DNA from: Falsiroseomonas sp051433195
Lineage (GTDB): Bacteria; Pseudomonadota; Alphaproteobacteria; Acetobacterales; Acetobacteraceae
Assembly: GCF_051433195.1 (NCBI RefSeq)
Contig: NZ_JBHMFT010000002.1
Span: forward strand, 248,001-312,000
Direction: 5' to 3'
DNA length: 64,000 nucleotides
Positions within the stretch are counted from its first letter, which is position 1, and the number at the start of each line of letters is the position of its first letter. The notes under the pieces are model-generated. The model made no database searches. It was not told the origin of the DNA and saw only the letters and a program-made list of their open reading frames with translations. Below are positions 54,296 to 63,661 of this stretch, piece by piece. A program made the translations under genes and the position numbers.

Positions 54296-54408
54296 AGATG
54301 CTGGGCTGAGGGTTAAGCACTCGTCATCCCGCGGCGGCCCGCCGGGCAGGTGACGCCGGGCCGCCCGCCGACCTATCCTGCCGCATTGGCAAGAAGGCCC
54401 AGACACCC

Positions 54409-55089
54409 ATGCGGATCCTGCTGGTGGAGGACGACGCCGAGGTCGCCCGCTTCGTGAAGAAGGGGTTGCAGGAGGCCGGCCACACGGTCGAGCACGCCGC
54501 CAACGGCCGCGATGGCCTGTTCCTGGCCGCCTCCGAGCCCTTCGACGTGCTGGTGCTGGACCGCATGCTGCCCGGCGGCGTGGACGGCGTGCGCCTGGTG
54601 GAGACCCTGCGCGGCCAGGGCAACCTCTCGCCCGTCCTGTTCCTGTCCGCCCTGACCGCGGTGGATGAACGGGTGAAGGGCCTCAAGGCCGGCGGCGACG
54701 ACTACCTGACCAAGCCCTTCGCCTTCGCCGAGTTGCTGGCGCGGGTCGAGGCGCTGGGCCGGCGCCCCTCGGCGGAGGTGCCGACGACGCGGCTGAAGGT
54801 GGCCGACCTGGAGCTCGACCTGCTGTCCCGCACCGTGACCCGCGGCGGCAAGCGGATCGACGTGCAGCCGCGCGAGTTCCGGCTGCTGGAACACCTGATG
54901 CGCCACGCCGGCCAGGTGGTGACCCGCACCATGCTGCTGGAGAAGGTGTGGGACTACCATTTCGACCCGCAGACCAACGTCATCGACGTGCATGTCAGCC
55001 GCCTGCGCCACAAGCTGGACAAGGGCTTCGACCGGCCGCTGATCCACACCGTGCGCAATGCGGGGTACATGATCCGCGCCCAGGCCTGA
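54409..55089 (+). CDS. OmpR-family response regulator
   Basis: This encodes 226 residues. Receiver domain: acidic pair Asp8-Asp9, phospho-acceptor Asp51 in 'VLVLDRMLPGG', Lys in 'YLTKPFAF'. Winged-helix output: 'QPREFRLLEHLMRHAGQVVTR', 'VIDVHVSRLRHKLD', 'HTVRNAGYMI'. It is followed after 1 bp by its kinase gene, and a promoter-like gap lies after the HtrA gene, so an envelope-stress role with HtrA is possible. Confidence 0.95.
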   Translation: MRILLVEDDAEVARFVKKGLQEAGHTVEHAANGRDGLFLAASEPFDVLVLDRMLPGGVDGVRLVETLRGQGNLSPVLFLSALTAVDERVKGLKAGGDDYLTKPFAFAELLARVEALGRRPSAEVPTTRLKVADLELDLLSRTVTRGGKRIDVQPREFRLLEHLMRHAGQVVTRTMLLEKVWDYHFDPQTNVIDVHVSRLRHKLDKGFDRPLIHTVRNAGYMIRAQA

Positions 55090-55090
55090 G

Positions 55091-56491
55091 ATGGTGACCC
55101 CCGGCCTGGCGGAGCTGCCGCTGATCGGCCTGCTGCGCAGCGCCTCCGGCCGCTTCGCGCTGCTGTTCACCGCGCTGTTCGCCGCCGCCGCCACCGCCGC
55201 GGCCGTGGTGCTGTGGTGGAACACCGCCGGCGCGCTGGACCGGCAGACCGATGCCGCGATCCGCGCCGATGCCACGGCGCTGGCCGAGCGCCGGCAGGAT
55301 GCCGGCATCAGCGGGCTGATGACCTCGATCGCGGACCGCATCGCGCTCGATGTGCAGTACGAGGCGCTGTACCTGTTGCAGTCGCCGGACCGCACGAGCC
55401 TCGCCGGCAATCTGGAGGCATGGCCGGAGGAGGCGGAGGGCGATCCGCCCTGGATCCGCATCCCGCTGCTGCGCGAGGATTCGGAAAGCGAGGCGCGGCT
55501 GCTGCGCATCGACCTCGGCGACGGCTACCGCATGCTGGTCGGCCGCGACGTGGCGGAAAAGCTGCGGCTGCGGGCGCTGTTGAGCGAGGGCATCGCCTGG
55601 GCCGCCGCCTCCTCCGCCGCCATTGCCGTATTGGGCGCCTGGCTGCTGCGCCGCGCGCTGGAGGACCGGCTGGCGCCGGTCTACGGCACGGCGGCGGCGA
55701 TCAGCGGCGGCGACCTGTCCCGCCGCGTGCCGCTCTCCGACCGGCAGGACGAGTTCGACCGGCTCGGCATGACCATGAACGCCATGCTGGACCGCATCGC
55801 CCAGTTGATGGCCGGCGTGCGCGGCGTCTCCGACGCCATCGCACACGACCTGCGCACGCCGATCGCGCGCGCCCGGGCCAAGCTGGAGGAGTCGCTCAGC
55901 GCCGCCTCGGACGAGGAGGCGCTGCGGGCGGCGGTGGAACAGGGCATCGCGGACCTCGATGACATCGCCCGCGTCTTCAAGGCGGTGCTGCGGATCGCGG
56001 AGGTCGAGGCCGGCGCCCGCCGCGCCGCCTTCGCGCCGCTGGACCTGGCGCCGATGCTGGCCGATGCGGCGGAGCTGTACGGCGCCGCCGCCGAAGTGGG
56101 CGAGCAGGTGCTGGAGTGCGACCTGCCGGAGGCGCTGCCGATGGTCGGCGACCGCGACCTGCTGCTGCAGGCGGTGGCGAATCTTCTAGACAACGCGCTG
56201 AAGTTCAATCCGGCGGGCGGGCATGTCGTGCTCTCGGCCCGGCAATACGGCAACGTCGCCGAGATCGCCGTGGCCGATGACGGGCCGGGCCTTTCCCTGG
56301 CCGACCGGGGCCGGGTGGGCGAGCGCTTCTTCCGCACCGATGCCGCCCGCACCACGCCGGGGTCCGGCCTCGGCCTGTCCCTGGTCCGCGCGGTGGTGGC
56401 ACTGCATGGCGGGGAGGTGGTGCTGGCCGACAGCCATCCGGGCACCGTGCCGCCCGGGCTCACGGTGACGCTGCGGCTGCCGGTGGGCTGA
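55091..56491 (+). CDS. Sensor histidine kinase
   Basis: This encodes 466 residues. Two membrane helices (about 20-40 and 165-185) bound a periplasmic sensor; HAMP follows, then the H-box 'AIAHDLRTPIARARAKLEE' with His252, and an ATPase with 'NLLDNALKFNP' (N box), 'VADDGPGLS' (G1) and 'GSGLGLSLVRAVV' (G2). Pairs with the upstream regulator. The next gene starts 3 bp later. Confidence 0.95.
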   Translation: MVTPGLAELPLIGLLRSASGRFALLFTALFAAAATAAAVVLWWNTAGALDRQTDAAIRADATALAERRQDAGISGLMTSIADRIALDVQYEALYLLQSPDRTSLAGNLEAWPEEAEGDPPWIRIPLLREDSESEARLLRIDLGDGYRMLVGRDVAEKLRLRALLSEGIAWAAASSAAIAVLGAWLLRRALEDRLAPVYGTAAAISGGDLSRRVPLSDRQDEFDRLGMTMNAMLDRIAQLMAGVRGVSDAIAHDLRTPIARARAKLEESLSAASDEEALRAAVEQGIADLDDIARVFKAVLRIAEVEAGARRAAFAPLDLAPMLADAAELYGAAAEVGEQVLECDLPEALPMVGDRDLLLQAVANLLDNALKFNPAGGHVVLSARQYGNVAEIAVADDGPGLSLADRGRVGERFFRTDAARTTPGSGLGLSLVRAVVALHGGEVVLADSHPGTVPPGLTVTLRLPVG

Positions 56492-56494
56492 GGG

Positions 56495-57622
56495 GTGGCG
56501 GCGCAGCCGTTCTGGCGCCCGGCGCTGGCCGGCGCGGGTGCGGTTCTGGCCGGCATTGGCCTGGCGCGCTTTGCCTATGTGCCGCTGTTCCCGGCCATGG
56601 TGGGCGAGGGGTGGGTGGATGGCGCCGGCGGTGGCTTGCTCGGCGCGGCGAATCTCGCGGGCTACCTGCTTGGCGTGCTCGGTGGGCGGGCGCTGGCGGC
56701 TCGGGTCGGCGTCGCCCGGGTGCTGGATGCCGGGATGGCGCTGGCGCTGCTGTCCTTCCTGGCCTGCGCGGCGCCCGGCGGGCTGTGGTGGTTCGTGCTG
56801 TGGCGCGGGCTCGCCGGCGTCGCCGGTGGGTTGCTGATGGCCCTCGCCGGACCCTCGGTTCAGGCCAGCGTGGCGCCGGAGCGGCGTGGCATGGCCGGCG
56901 GCGTGGTGATGGCCGGCGCCGGCAGCGGAGTCGCGGTGGTCGGGCTGCTGGTGCCGCTGCTGCTGCTCGGCGGGCTGAGCCTGGCCTGGGGTGGCCTTGC
57001 CGTCACGGTCGGGCTGCTGTGGGTCGCGGCGCGGCCGCACTGGCCGAACCCGCCGGCCCTGGCGGCGGCGGAGGCGGCGCAGGCGGTGCCACGGGCGGCG
57101 CGGCTGCTGCTGGCCTATGGGCTTTCGGGCGCTGGAATGGTGGCACCGATGGTCTACCTGGCGGACCTCGCGGTGCGCGGGCGGGGGCTGCCGGTGGAGG
57201 CAGCCTCCCTGGTCTGGGTGCTGTTCGGGCTGGGCGCGGTGGCCGGCACGCTGCTGGGCGGGCGGGTCGCCGGGCGGCTCGGCGGGCGACGGGCGGTGCC
57301 GATCTGGCTGGCGGTGCAGGTGGCGGCGCTGGCCGCGGCGCTGCTGCCGTGGTGGCCGGCGCTGCTGCTGGCCGCGCCGCTTGGCGGCTTCGCCGGCATC
57401 GGCGTGACGGCGGTGACGCTGGCCGCGGCGCGGGAGGCGGCGGGGGTGCAGGCCGGGGTGCTGTGGGTGCGCGCGACGGCGGCCTATGCGGTGGCGCAGG
57501 CGGTCGTGGCCTTCGCCCTGGCGGGGCTGTTCGCCGCGACCGGCGAGAGCCACGCCGCCGTCTTCGGTGTCGGCCTGGCGCTGTCCCTCGCGGCGCTGAC
57601 CGCCGCCCTGGCGCGCCGCTGA
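56495..57622 (+). CDS. YbfB/YjiJ-family MFS transporter
   Basis: This encodes 375 residues from GTG 56495, 3 bp after the kinase stop, so probably in the same operon. Twelve helices; 'GIGLARFAYVPLFPAMV' and 'GAANLAGYLLGVLGGR' are the YbfB/YjiJ opening. The substrate is unknown. The two-component system may control its expression. Confidence 0.85.
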   Translation: MAAQPFWRPALAGAGAVLAGIGLARFAYVPLFPAMVGEGWVDGAGGGLLGAANLAGYLLGVLGGRALAARVGVARVLDAGMALALLSFLACAAPGGLWWFVLWRGLAGVAGGLLMALAGPSVQASVAPERRGMAGGVVMAGAGSGVAVVGLLVPLLLLGGLSLAWGGLAVTVGLLWVAARPHWPNPPALAAAEAAQAVPRAARLLLAYGLSGAGMVAPMVYLADLAVRGRGLPVEAASLVWVLFGLGAVAGTLLGGRVAGRLGGRRAVPIWLAVQVAALAAALLPWWPALLLAAPLGGFAGIGVTAVTLAAAREAAGVQAGVLWVRATAAYAVAQAVVAFALAGLFAATGESHAAVFGVGLALSLAALTAALARR

Positions 57623-57656
57623 CCGCCGCCCCGGCACGGGGCTCACGGCAAGGAAA

Positions 57657-57684
57657 TGGCGGGACCCCGGGGAAGGGGCCCCGC
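57657..57684 (+). terminator. GC-rich hairpin after MFS gene
   Basis: GGCGGGACCCC / GGGGCCCCGCC with one mismatch forms a stable 11-bp stem 34 bp after the stop. There is no T-run, so it may only pause transcription. Confidence 0.35.
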
Positions 57685-57887
57685 CGAGTCGGGGATGCCG
57701 GCCGGATCGGGGGGAGGGGCGGCACGGCATCCGGAGGGAGAGACGGGCTGCGGGAGAAGGGCAACCCGAGGCCCGTCATGACAGCAGGATGTTTCCCGAT
57801 CCTTTCCGGCGCGGGGTTGCGCCTGGTCTTTTCGCCCGCGCCGGCAAGGCTTAAGGCTGCGCCACATTCTCGGAGGGGCTGGGGCGC

Positions 57888-59087
57888 ATGGCGCAGGATG
57901 GGGGCCAGGGACTGCCGCTGGCCGGGCTGAAGATCGTCGAGCTGGGCCACTACATCGCCGGGCCCTTCGCGACCCGGCTGCTGGCCGATCTCGGGGCGGA
58001 GGTCATCAAGGTGGAGCCGCCGGAGGGCGATCCGATCCGCGGCTGGGGCAGCCGGCACAACGGCCATCCCGTCTGGTTCAGCATCCACGCCCGCAACAAG
58101 CTGTCGGTCACGCTGAACCTGAAGGACGCCGCGGACCGCGCCCGGCTGCTGAAGCTGTGCGCCCGCGCCGATGCCCTGGTCGAAAACTTCCGCCCCGGCT
58201 TCCTGGAGCGCATCGGGCTGGGGCCGGAGGTGCTGCACGCCGGGAACCCGCGCCTGGTCATCGCCCGCGTCTCCGGCTTCGGCCAGGACGGGCCGTACCG
58301 GGACAAGCCCGCCTTCGGCTCGATCGGGGAGGCGATGGGCGGGCTGCGGCACCTGACGGCGACGCCGGGCGTGACGGAGCACGCGCCGCCACGCTGCGGC
58401 GTCTCGATCAGCGACGACCTGGCCGGCATGTATGCGGCGCTGGCGGTGGCGGCGGCCTGCTGGGGCCTGAAGGGCAACCCGGAGGCGCGCGGCCGCATCA
58501 TCGACGTCGACCTGGTCGGCAGCGTGTTCAGCCTGATGGAGGGGATGCTGCCGGAATACGGGCTGACCGGCGCGGTGCGGCAGCCGGCGGGGTCGGCCAT
58601 CCTGACCGCGGCGCCGACCAACACCTATCTCTGCGCCGACGGCAAATGGCTCTGCATCGGCGGCAATTCGGACCCGATCTTCCGGCGCCTGTGCGACGCC
58701 ATCGGCCGGCCCGGGATGGCCGCCGACCCGCGCTTCGCCGACAACCGCGGCCGCTGCGCCAACATGGCGGAGATCGACGGCGAGATCGGGCGCTGGACCC
58801 GCACCCTGCCGGCCGCCGAGGCCGAGGCGGTGCTGGAGGCGGCGGACATCCCGTGCTCCCGCCTGTACGACATGCGCGACTGCGCGGAGGACCCGCATTT
58901 CCAGGCCCGCCAGACGGTGATGCAGGTGGAGGATCCGCTGATCGGCGAGACCCTGCTGCACCCGGCCGCGCCCTTCCGCTTCGATGGCGTGGCCCCGCGC
59001 GACATGGTGCGCTGGACGGGGCCGGCCGTGGGCGCGCACAACCACCACGTCTTTTCCGAATTGCTGGGGGAGAAAAACGATGGCTGA
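57888..59087 (+). CDS. CaiB/BaiF-family CoA-transferase
   Basis: This encodes 399 residues of class III CoA-transferase. Landmarks: 'LAGLKIVELGHYIAGPFATRLLADLGAEVIKVEPPEGDP', 'NLKDAADRARLLKLCARADALVENFRPG', 'VIARVSGFGQDGPYRDKP' and the catalytic Asp region 'GVSISDDLAGMYAALAVAAA'. It moves CoA between carboxylic acids. Its 3' end overlaps the HMG-CoA-lyase gene by 8 bp. Confidence 0.92.
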   Translation: MAQDGGQGLPLAGLKIVELGHYIAGPFATRLLADLGAEVIKVEPPEGDPIRGWGSRHNGHPVWFSIHARNKLSVTLNLKDAADRARLLKLCARADALVENFRPGFLERIGLGPEVLHAGNPRLVIARVSGFGQDGPYRDKPAFGSIGEAMGGLRHLTATPGVTEHAPPRCGVSISDDLAGMYAALAVAAACWGLKGNPEARGRIIDVDLVGSVFSLMEGMLPEYGLTGAVRQPAGSAILTAAPTNTYLCADGKWLCIGGNSDPIFRRLCDAIGRPGMAADPRFADNRGRCANMAEIDGEIGRWTRTLPAAEAEAVLEAADIPCSRLYDMRDCAEDPHFQARQTVMQVEDPLIGETLLHPAAPFRFDGVAPRDMVRWTGPAVGAHNHHVFSELLGEKNDG

Positions 59088-59976
59088 AGCCGTGATTTCC
59101 GAGGTCGCGCCGCGCGACGGGCTGCAATCCATCGGCCCCTTCGTGCCGACCGCGATGAAGATCGAGCTGGTCCGCAGGCTTTACGCCGCCGGCCTGCGGC
59201 GCATGGAGGTGGGCTCCTTCGTCAGCCCGAAGGCGGTGCCGCAGATGGCCGATACCGGCGCGGTGCTGGAGGCCGCACTCGCGCTGCCCGGCCTGGAATG
59301 CACCGTGCTGGCGCCGAACCGCCGCGGCTTCGAGATGGCGCGCGCGGCGGGCGCGCAGCGCGTCGGCGTGTTCATGTCCGTCACGGAAAGCCACAACCTG
59401 GCCAATGTGAACCGCAGTTGCATGGACAGCTTTTCCGATCTTTCCGGCATCGTCGCGGATGCGGTGGGGTCGGGCATGCAGCTGCGCTTCAACCTGTCCT
59501 GCGCCTTCCACTGCCCGTTCGAGGGCGTGGTGCCGGAAGACGACGCGCTGGATTGGGTGGAGCGCGTGATGGCGCTCGATCCCGGGATCGAGATCTCGAT
59601 CTGCGACACCACCGGCAACGCCGCCCCGGACCAGGTGCACCGCGTCTTCCAGAAGGCGATCGGCAGCTGGGGCCCGCGCTTCGCCTTCCACGGCCACGAC
59701 ACCTACGGCATGGGCGTCGCCAACTGCGCCGCGGCGTGGGAGGCCGGCTGCCGGGTGTTCGACAGCGCCGCCGGCGGCCTGGGCGGCTGCCCCTTCGCGC
59801 CGGGGGCCACCGGCAACGTGGCGACGGAGGATGTGGCCTGGCTGTTCCGGCGCATGGGCGTGGCGACGGGCGTGGAGTGGAACGCGCTGCTCGCGGCGGC
59901 GGATTTCGCGGCGGAAATCCCCGGCGCGCTGCCGGGCGGGCGGATGCGCGCGGTTCCGGCCGCACGCGCCGCGTAA
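59080..59976 (+). CDS. Hydroxymethylglutaryl-CoA lyase family protein
   Basis: This encodes 298 residues from ATG 59080 with GGGGGAGA upstream. HMG-CoA-lyase features: 'EVAPRDGLQSIG' (catalytic Arg/Asp), 'EVGSFVSPKAVPQMADT', 'FHGHDTYGMGVANC' (metal His) and the signature 'GLGGCPFAPGATGNVATED' with the Cys. It splits a 3-hydroxy-3-methyl-type CoA ester. Pairing with CaiB suggests an acid is activated to CoA and then cleaved, as in leucine, itaconate or related breakdown; the true substrate is open. Confidence 0.92.
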   Translation: MAEAVISEVAPRDGLQSIGPFVPTAMKIELVRRLYAAGLRRMEVGSFVSPKAVPQMADTGAVLEAALALPGLECTVLAPNRRGFEMARAAGAQRVGVFMSVTESHNLANVNRSCMDSFSDLSGIVADAVGSGMQLRFNLSCAFHCPFEGVVPEDDALDWVERVMALDPGIEISICDTTGNAAPDQVHRVFQKAIGSWGPRFAFHGHDTYGMGVANCAAAWEAGCRVFDSAAGGLGGCPFAPGATGNVATEDVAWLFRRMGVATGVEWNALLAAADFAAEIPGALPGGRMRAVPAARAA

Positions 59977-60016
59977 CGACCTCGCCTCGGCCGCCGAGCC
60001 CTGGTAGAACAGGGCC

Positions 60017-60514
60017 ATGCGCGCCGTCCTTGCCTTGCTGCTGCTGCTCGGCCTCGCCGCCTGCGGTAGCAGCCGCACCGCCTCCGTCGCACCGCTGCGG
60101 CCGCAGCTGGGCGAGCCGATTTCCTGCGTGCCCTATGCCCGCGCCCGGTCCGGCGTGACCCTGGCCGGCGATGCCTGGCAATGGTGGGACGCGGCGGCCG
60201 GGCGGTATGACCGGGGCGCGGCGCCGCGGCCTGGCAGCGTGCTGGTCATCGGCCGCACCGGGCGGATGCGGCTCGGCCATGTCGCCGTCGTCTCCCGCGT
60301 GGTCGGGCGGCGGGAGGTGCTGGTGGACCACGCCAACTGGGCGACCGGCGCGGCGCGCGGGCGGATCACCACGGACCAGCGCGTGGTCGATGTCTCGGCC
60401 GGCAATGACTGGTCCCTGGTGCGGGTCTGGTATCCGCCGATCCGCGCGCTCGGCAATACCGCCTACCCGGCGCGCGGCTTCATCCACCCGCAGGCGCGCT
60501 ACGCCGGCGGCTGA
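60017..60514 (+). CDS. CHAP-domain lipoprotein
   Basis: This encodes 165 residues. The lipobox 'LGLAACGSS' gives a lipidated Cys. CHAP amidase: catalytic Cys in 'PISCVPYARARSG', His in 'MRLGHVAVVSRVV', and 'VDHANWA'. It probably cleaves peptidoglycan cross-bridges at the outer membrane or in the periplasm. Confidence 0.85.
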   Translation: MRAVLALLLLLGLAACGSSRTASVAPLRPQLGEPISCVPYARARSGVTLAGDAWQWWDAAAGRYDRGAAPRPGSVLVIGRTGRMRLGHVAVVSRVVGRREVLVDHANWATGAARGRITTDQRVVDVSAGNDWSLVRVWYPPIRALGNTAYPARGFIHPQARYAGG

Positions 60515-60578
60515 AGCGCTTTGCGGCGCGGCCCGAACACGTCATCCTGTGCGCAACGAAACCCGAGGAAACCCCGAG

Positions 60579-61556
60579 ATGCACCCCACCCGCCGCCTGC
60601 TGCTGGGCGCCACCCTGGCGACCGCGCCGATCCTGTCCGCCCGCGCCCAGGCCACCTGGCCGAACCGGCCGGTGCGCTTCGTCGTGCCCTTCCCGGCCGG
60701 GTCCAGCCCGGACCTGACCGGCCGGGTGGTCACGGCGCATCTGGCGACGGCGCTGGGCCAGCCGGTGGTGGTGGAGAACCGCGCCGGTGCCGGCGGCAAC
60801 ATCGGCACGGATCTCGTGGCCAAGGCGACGGACGAGCACACCATCGGCCTGTCCATCAACGGCCCGCTGTCGACCGCCCCGGCGCTGTTCCCGAACCTGC
60901 CCTACGACCCGAAGCGGGACCTGGTCGCCGTCTCGCTGCTGGTGCGCGGGCCGCAGTTCCTGGTGGTGAACAAGGACTTTCCCGCCATGGACCTCGCCGG
61001 CTTCATTGCCCATGTCCGTGCCAATCCGGGCAAGCTGGCCTTCGGCTCCGTCGGGCCGGGCTCGGGCGGGCATCTCGGCATGGTCGACCTGATGGCCATG
61101 GCGGGCGGGCTGGAGATGCTGCACGTGCCCTATCGCGGCTTCCCCGATGCGACGCTGGATCTGGTCGCCGGGCGCATCCAGGCCATGGTGGTCACCACGG
61201 CGGCGGTGATGGGGCAGGTGCGGGATGGCAGCATCCGGGCGCTGGCCGTCACCTCCGCCAACCGCTTCGCGCTGACGCCGGCGGTGCCGACGCTGGCGGA
61301 ACAGGGCATCGCCAACGCCACGTCCTATGGCTGGCAGATCATGGTGGCACCGGCCGCCACCCCGCCGGAGCGCATCGCGCGGCTGGCGGCGGAGGCGCAG
61401 CGGGCGCTGCGCGACCCCGCCGGGCGGCAGCGCCTGGAAGCCGCGGGCTTCGAGGTGATGGCCAGCACGCCCGCCGAGGCCGCCGCCTTCCTGGCGGAGG
61501 AGACCGAACGCTGGGGCGGCATGATTCGCCGGCTTGGCATCCGCATGGATGCATAG
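60579..61556 (+). CDS. Bug-family tripartite tricarboxylate receptor
   Basis: This encodes 325 residues from ATG 60579. Tat-like signal ('TRRLLLGATLATAPILSARA'). Bug hallmarks: 'WPNRPVRFVVPFPAGSSPDL', 'VVVENRAGAGGNIGTDLVAKA', 'LPYDPKRDLVAV' and 'TLAEQGIANATSYGWQIMV'. A periplasmic receptor that binds a carboxylate; no TctAB genes are in the window, so it may be one of many orphan copies. It lies near the CoA-transferase/lyase pair. Confidence 0.9.
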   Translation: MHPTRRLLLGATLATAPILSARAQATWPNRPVRFVVPFPAGSSPDLTGRVVTAHLATALGQPVVVENRAGAGGNIGTDLVAKATDEHTIGLSINGPLSTAPALFPNLPYDPKRDLVAVSLLVRGPQFLVVNKDFPAMDLAGFIAHVRANPGKLAFGSVGPGSGGHLGMVDLMAMAGGLEMLHVPYRGFPDATLDLVAGRIQAMVVTTAAVMGQVRDGSIRALAVTSANRFALTPAVPTLAEQGIANATSYGWQIMVAPAATPPERIARLAAEAQRALRDPAGRQRLEAAGFEVMASTPAEAAAFLAEETERWGGMIRRLGIRMDA

Positions 61557-61679
61557 ATGCATCGTTGACCGCTGCCGAAACCACCGAAGGGTGACCGGCC
61601 GGGCGGCGTTCGCGCGCCGCCCACCAAAACCTTCGCGCCAGAATGCCGTTGGCCCCGGACACCCTCCGGGAGAACACCT

Positions 61680-62606
61680 ATGTTCCTGCGCATCGACAAG
61701 CTGCAGACCGAATTGCCGCCGCCGAAGCGGAAGGACCCCAACGAGGCCGCCGCGCTGCAGGAGCTGCTCGGCGGCAAGTATGGCGAGATGTCCACGCTCG
61801 GGAACTACATGTTCCAGAGCTTCAACTTCCGCAGCAAGGCCAAGCTGCGCCCCTTCTACAGCCTGGTCGCCAGCATCACGGCCGAGGAGCTGGGCCATGT
61901 CGAGCTGGTCAGCAACGGCGTCGCCATGCTGAACAACGGCCCGGACAGCGAAGGCGACGACACCGGCGATGGCGGCGACATCTCCGGCGCGCCGTATTCG
62001 GCGATGAAGGACATCCGGCTGGCCGGCGCCTTCCTGTCGCATGGCGGTGGCTCGATGCCGATCAACAGCAATGCCATGTCGTGGAACGCCGACATGGTGA
62101 CCACCACCGGCAACGTCGTGGTCGACCTGCTGCACAACTTCCACCTGGAATGCGGCGCGCGGCTGCACAAGCTGCGGGTGTATGAGACGGTGAAGGACCC
62201 GACGGCGCGGGTGGTCTGCGGCTACCTGCTGGTGCGCGGATCGGTCCACGCCCACGCCTACGCCCTGGCGCTGAAGCAGATCACCGGCGCCGACATCACC
62301 AAGGTGCTGCCGACGCCGAACATCCCGCTGGGCAACATCCCGGAATGCCAGAAGTACCTGGACGAGGGCTCGCACCGCCGGCTCTACCGCTTCTCCCCGA
62401 ACGACTACAAGGAGATGGCGGGGATCTGGGGCAATGGCGAGACGGCCCTGCCGGGCGACCCGCCGGGCGAGCTCGAGGTGATCGACGGCATGCCGGAGGG
62501 TGGCAAGATCCACCAGCTGGTCGGCGTACCATCAGCCTTCACGCCGGACTACGCGCCGGAGGAGATGTTCGAGATCGCCGAGAAACTCACCAAGATGGGC
62601 CGGTGA
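61680..62606 (+). CDS. Manganese catalase
   Basis: This encodes 308 residues. Di-manganese ferritin-like four-helix core: 'ITAEELGHVELVS' (Glu-x2-His), 'VVDLLHNFHLECGARLHKLRV' and 'VRGSVHAHAYALALKQI'. It degrades H2O2 in the cytosol without heme. A C-terminal tail of about 60 residues ('GDPPGELEVIDGMPEGG') wraps subunits in the family. Convergent with TerC across a strong hairpin. Confidence 0.92.
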   Translation: MFLRIDKLQTELPPPKRKDPNEAAALQELLGGKYGEMSTLGNYMFQSFNFRSKAKLRPFYSLVASITAEELGHVELVSNGVAMLNNGPDSEGDDTGDGGDISGAPYSAMKDIRLAGAFLSHGGGSMPINSNAMSWNADMVTTTGNVVVDLLHNFHLECGARLHKLRVYETVKDPTARVVCGYLLVRGSVHAHAYALALKQITGADITKVLPTPNIPLGNIPECQKYLDEGSHRRLYRFSPNDYKEMAGIWGNGETALPGDPPGELEVIDGMPEGGKIHQLVGVPSAFTPDYAPEEMFEIAEKLTKMGR

Positions 62607-62613
62607 TGGAAAG

Positions 62614-62641
62614 CCCTCTCCCCCCGAACGGGGGGAGAGGG
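62614..62641. terminator. Bidirectional hairpin between catalase and TerC
   Basis: Perfect 12-bp arms (CCCTCTCCCCCC and complement) with a 4-nt loop lie 7 bp after the catalase stop and 6 bp before the TerC stop, so it could end both. It shares the AAGCCCTCTCCC block with the 173-bp element at 36826. Confidence 0.65.
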
Positions 62642-62647
62642 TAACCC

Positions 62648-63661
62648 TCAGGCCAGCTTCTCCGCCGGCGGGTCGTTGCGCGTCTTCCACAGGGAGAACA
62701 GCACCCCGCCCGCGATCAGGGCCAGCGTCACGCCGAGCGAGATCGCCGGGTCCAGCTTCCCGAACAGCTGGTTCCAGAAGATCTTCCCGCCGATGAACAC
62801 CAGCACCAGCGCCAGCGCATATTTCAGGTAGTGGAAACGGTGGATCATGGCCGACAGCGCGAAGTACAGCGCGCGCAGGCCGAGGATCGCCATGATGTTG
62901 GCGGTGTAGACGATGAAGGTGTCCGTCGTGATGGCGAAGATCGCCGGCACGCTGTCCACCGCGAAGACCAGGTCTGCCAGGTTGATGACGACCAGCGCCA
63001 GGAACAGCGGCGTCGCCCAGACCACCAGCTTGCTGGTCTTGGGGTCGGGCTGGCGCACGAAGAACTTGTCGCCATGCAGCGCATCCGTCACCCGCATGTG
63101 GCGGCGCAGGAACTTCACCACGGGGTTCTTCGAGATGTCGGCATCGCCTTCCGGCACGAACAGCATCTTGATGCCGGTCGCGATCAGGAAGGCACCGAAG
63201 ATGTACAGCAGCCAGTCATATTCCTGCACCAGCGCCGCGCCGATGCCGATCATCAGGCCGCGCAGCACGATGACGGCGATGATGCCCCAGACCAGGGCGC
63301 GGTACTGGTATTTCCGCGGAATGGCGAAGAAGCCGAAGATCAGGCTGATGACGAAGACGTTGTCGATCGACAGCGCCTTCTCGATGAAGAACCCGGTGAA
63401 ATAGGTGACGCCGGCATGGGTGCCGTCGGAGGTGACGATGTGCCCGGCCTCGTAGGCCCACCAGATGCCGCCGCCGAAGATCATGGCGAAGCCGATGTAG
63501 AAGGCGGACAGGTACAGGCTCTCGGAAATGCCCATCTCCTTGTCCTCCTTGTGGAGGACGCCGAGGTCGAAGGCGAGCAGGCCGAAGACGATCGACAGGA
63601 AGGCAACCCACATCCAGACCGGCTTGCCGATCCATTCGTACAACAGGAATTCCATGAACAT
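62648..63661 (-). CDS. TerC-family integral membrane protein
   Basis: This encodes 337 residues from ATG 63661, with GGAG four bases upstream; ATG 63655 and 63676 are alternatives. Eight or nine helices with conserved acidic residues in 'FFIEKALSIDNVFVISLIFG' and 'NLADLVFAVDSVPAIFAIT', the TerC signature. Relatives (Alx, YkoY) export Mn2+ or metallate exoenzymes. A manganese catalase next door fits a manganese-linked pair. No yybP-ykoY riboswitch could be recognised upstream. Confidence 0.9.
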   Translation of the reverse strand: MFMEFLLYEWIGKPVWMWVAFLSIVFGLLAFDLGVLHKEDKEMGISESLYLSAFYIGFAMIFGGGIWWAYEAGHIVTSDGTHAGVTYFTGFFIEKALSIDNVFVISLIFGFFAIPRKYQYRALVWGIIAVIVLRGLMIGIGAALVQEYDWLLYIFGAFLIATGIKMLFVPEGDADISKNPVVKFLRRHMRVTDALHGDKFFVRQPDPKTSKLVVWATPLFLALVVINLADLVFAVDSVPAIFAITTDTFIVYTANIMAILGLRALYFALSAMIHRFHYLKYALALVLVFIGGKIFWNQLFGKLDPAISLGVTLALIAGGVLFSLWKTRNDPPAEKLA

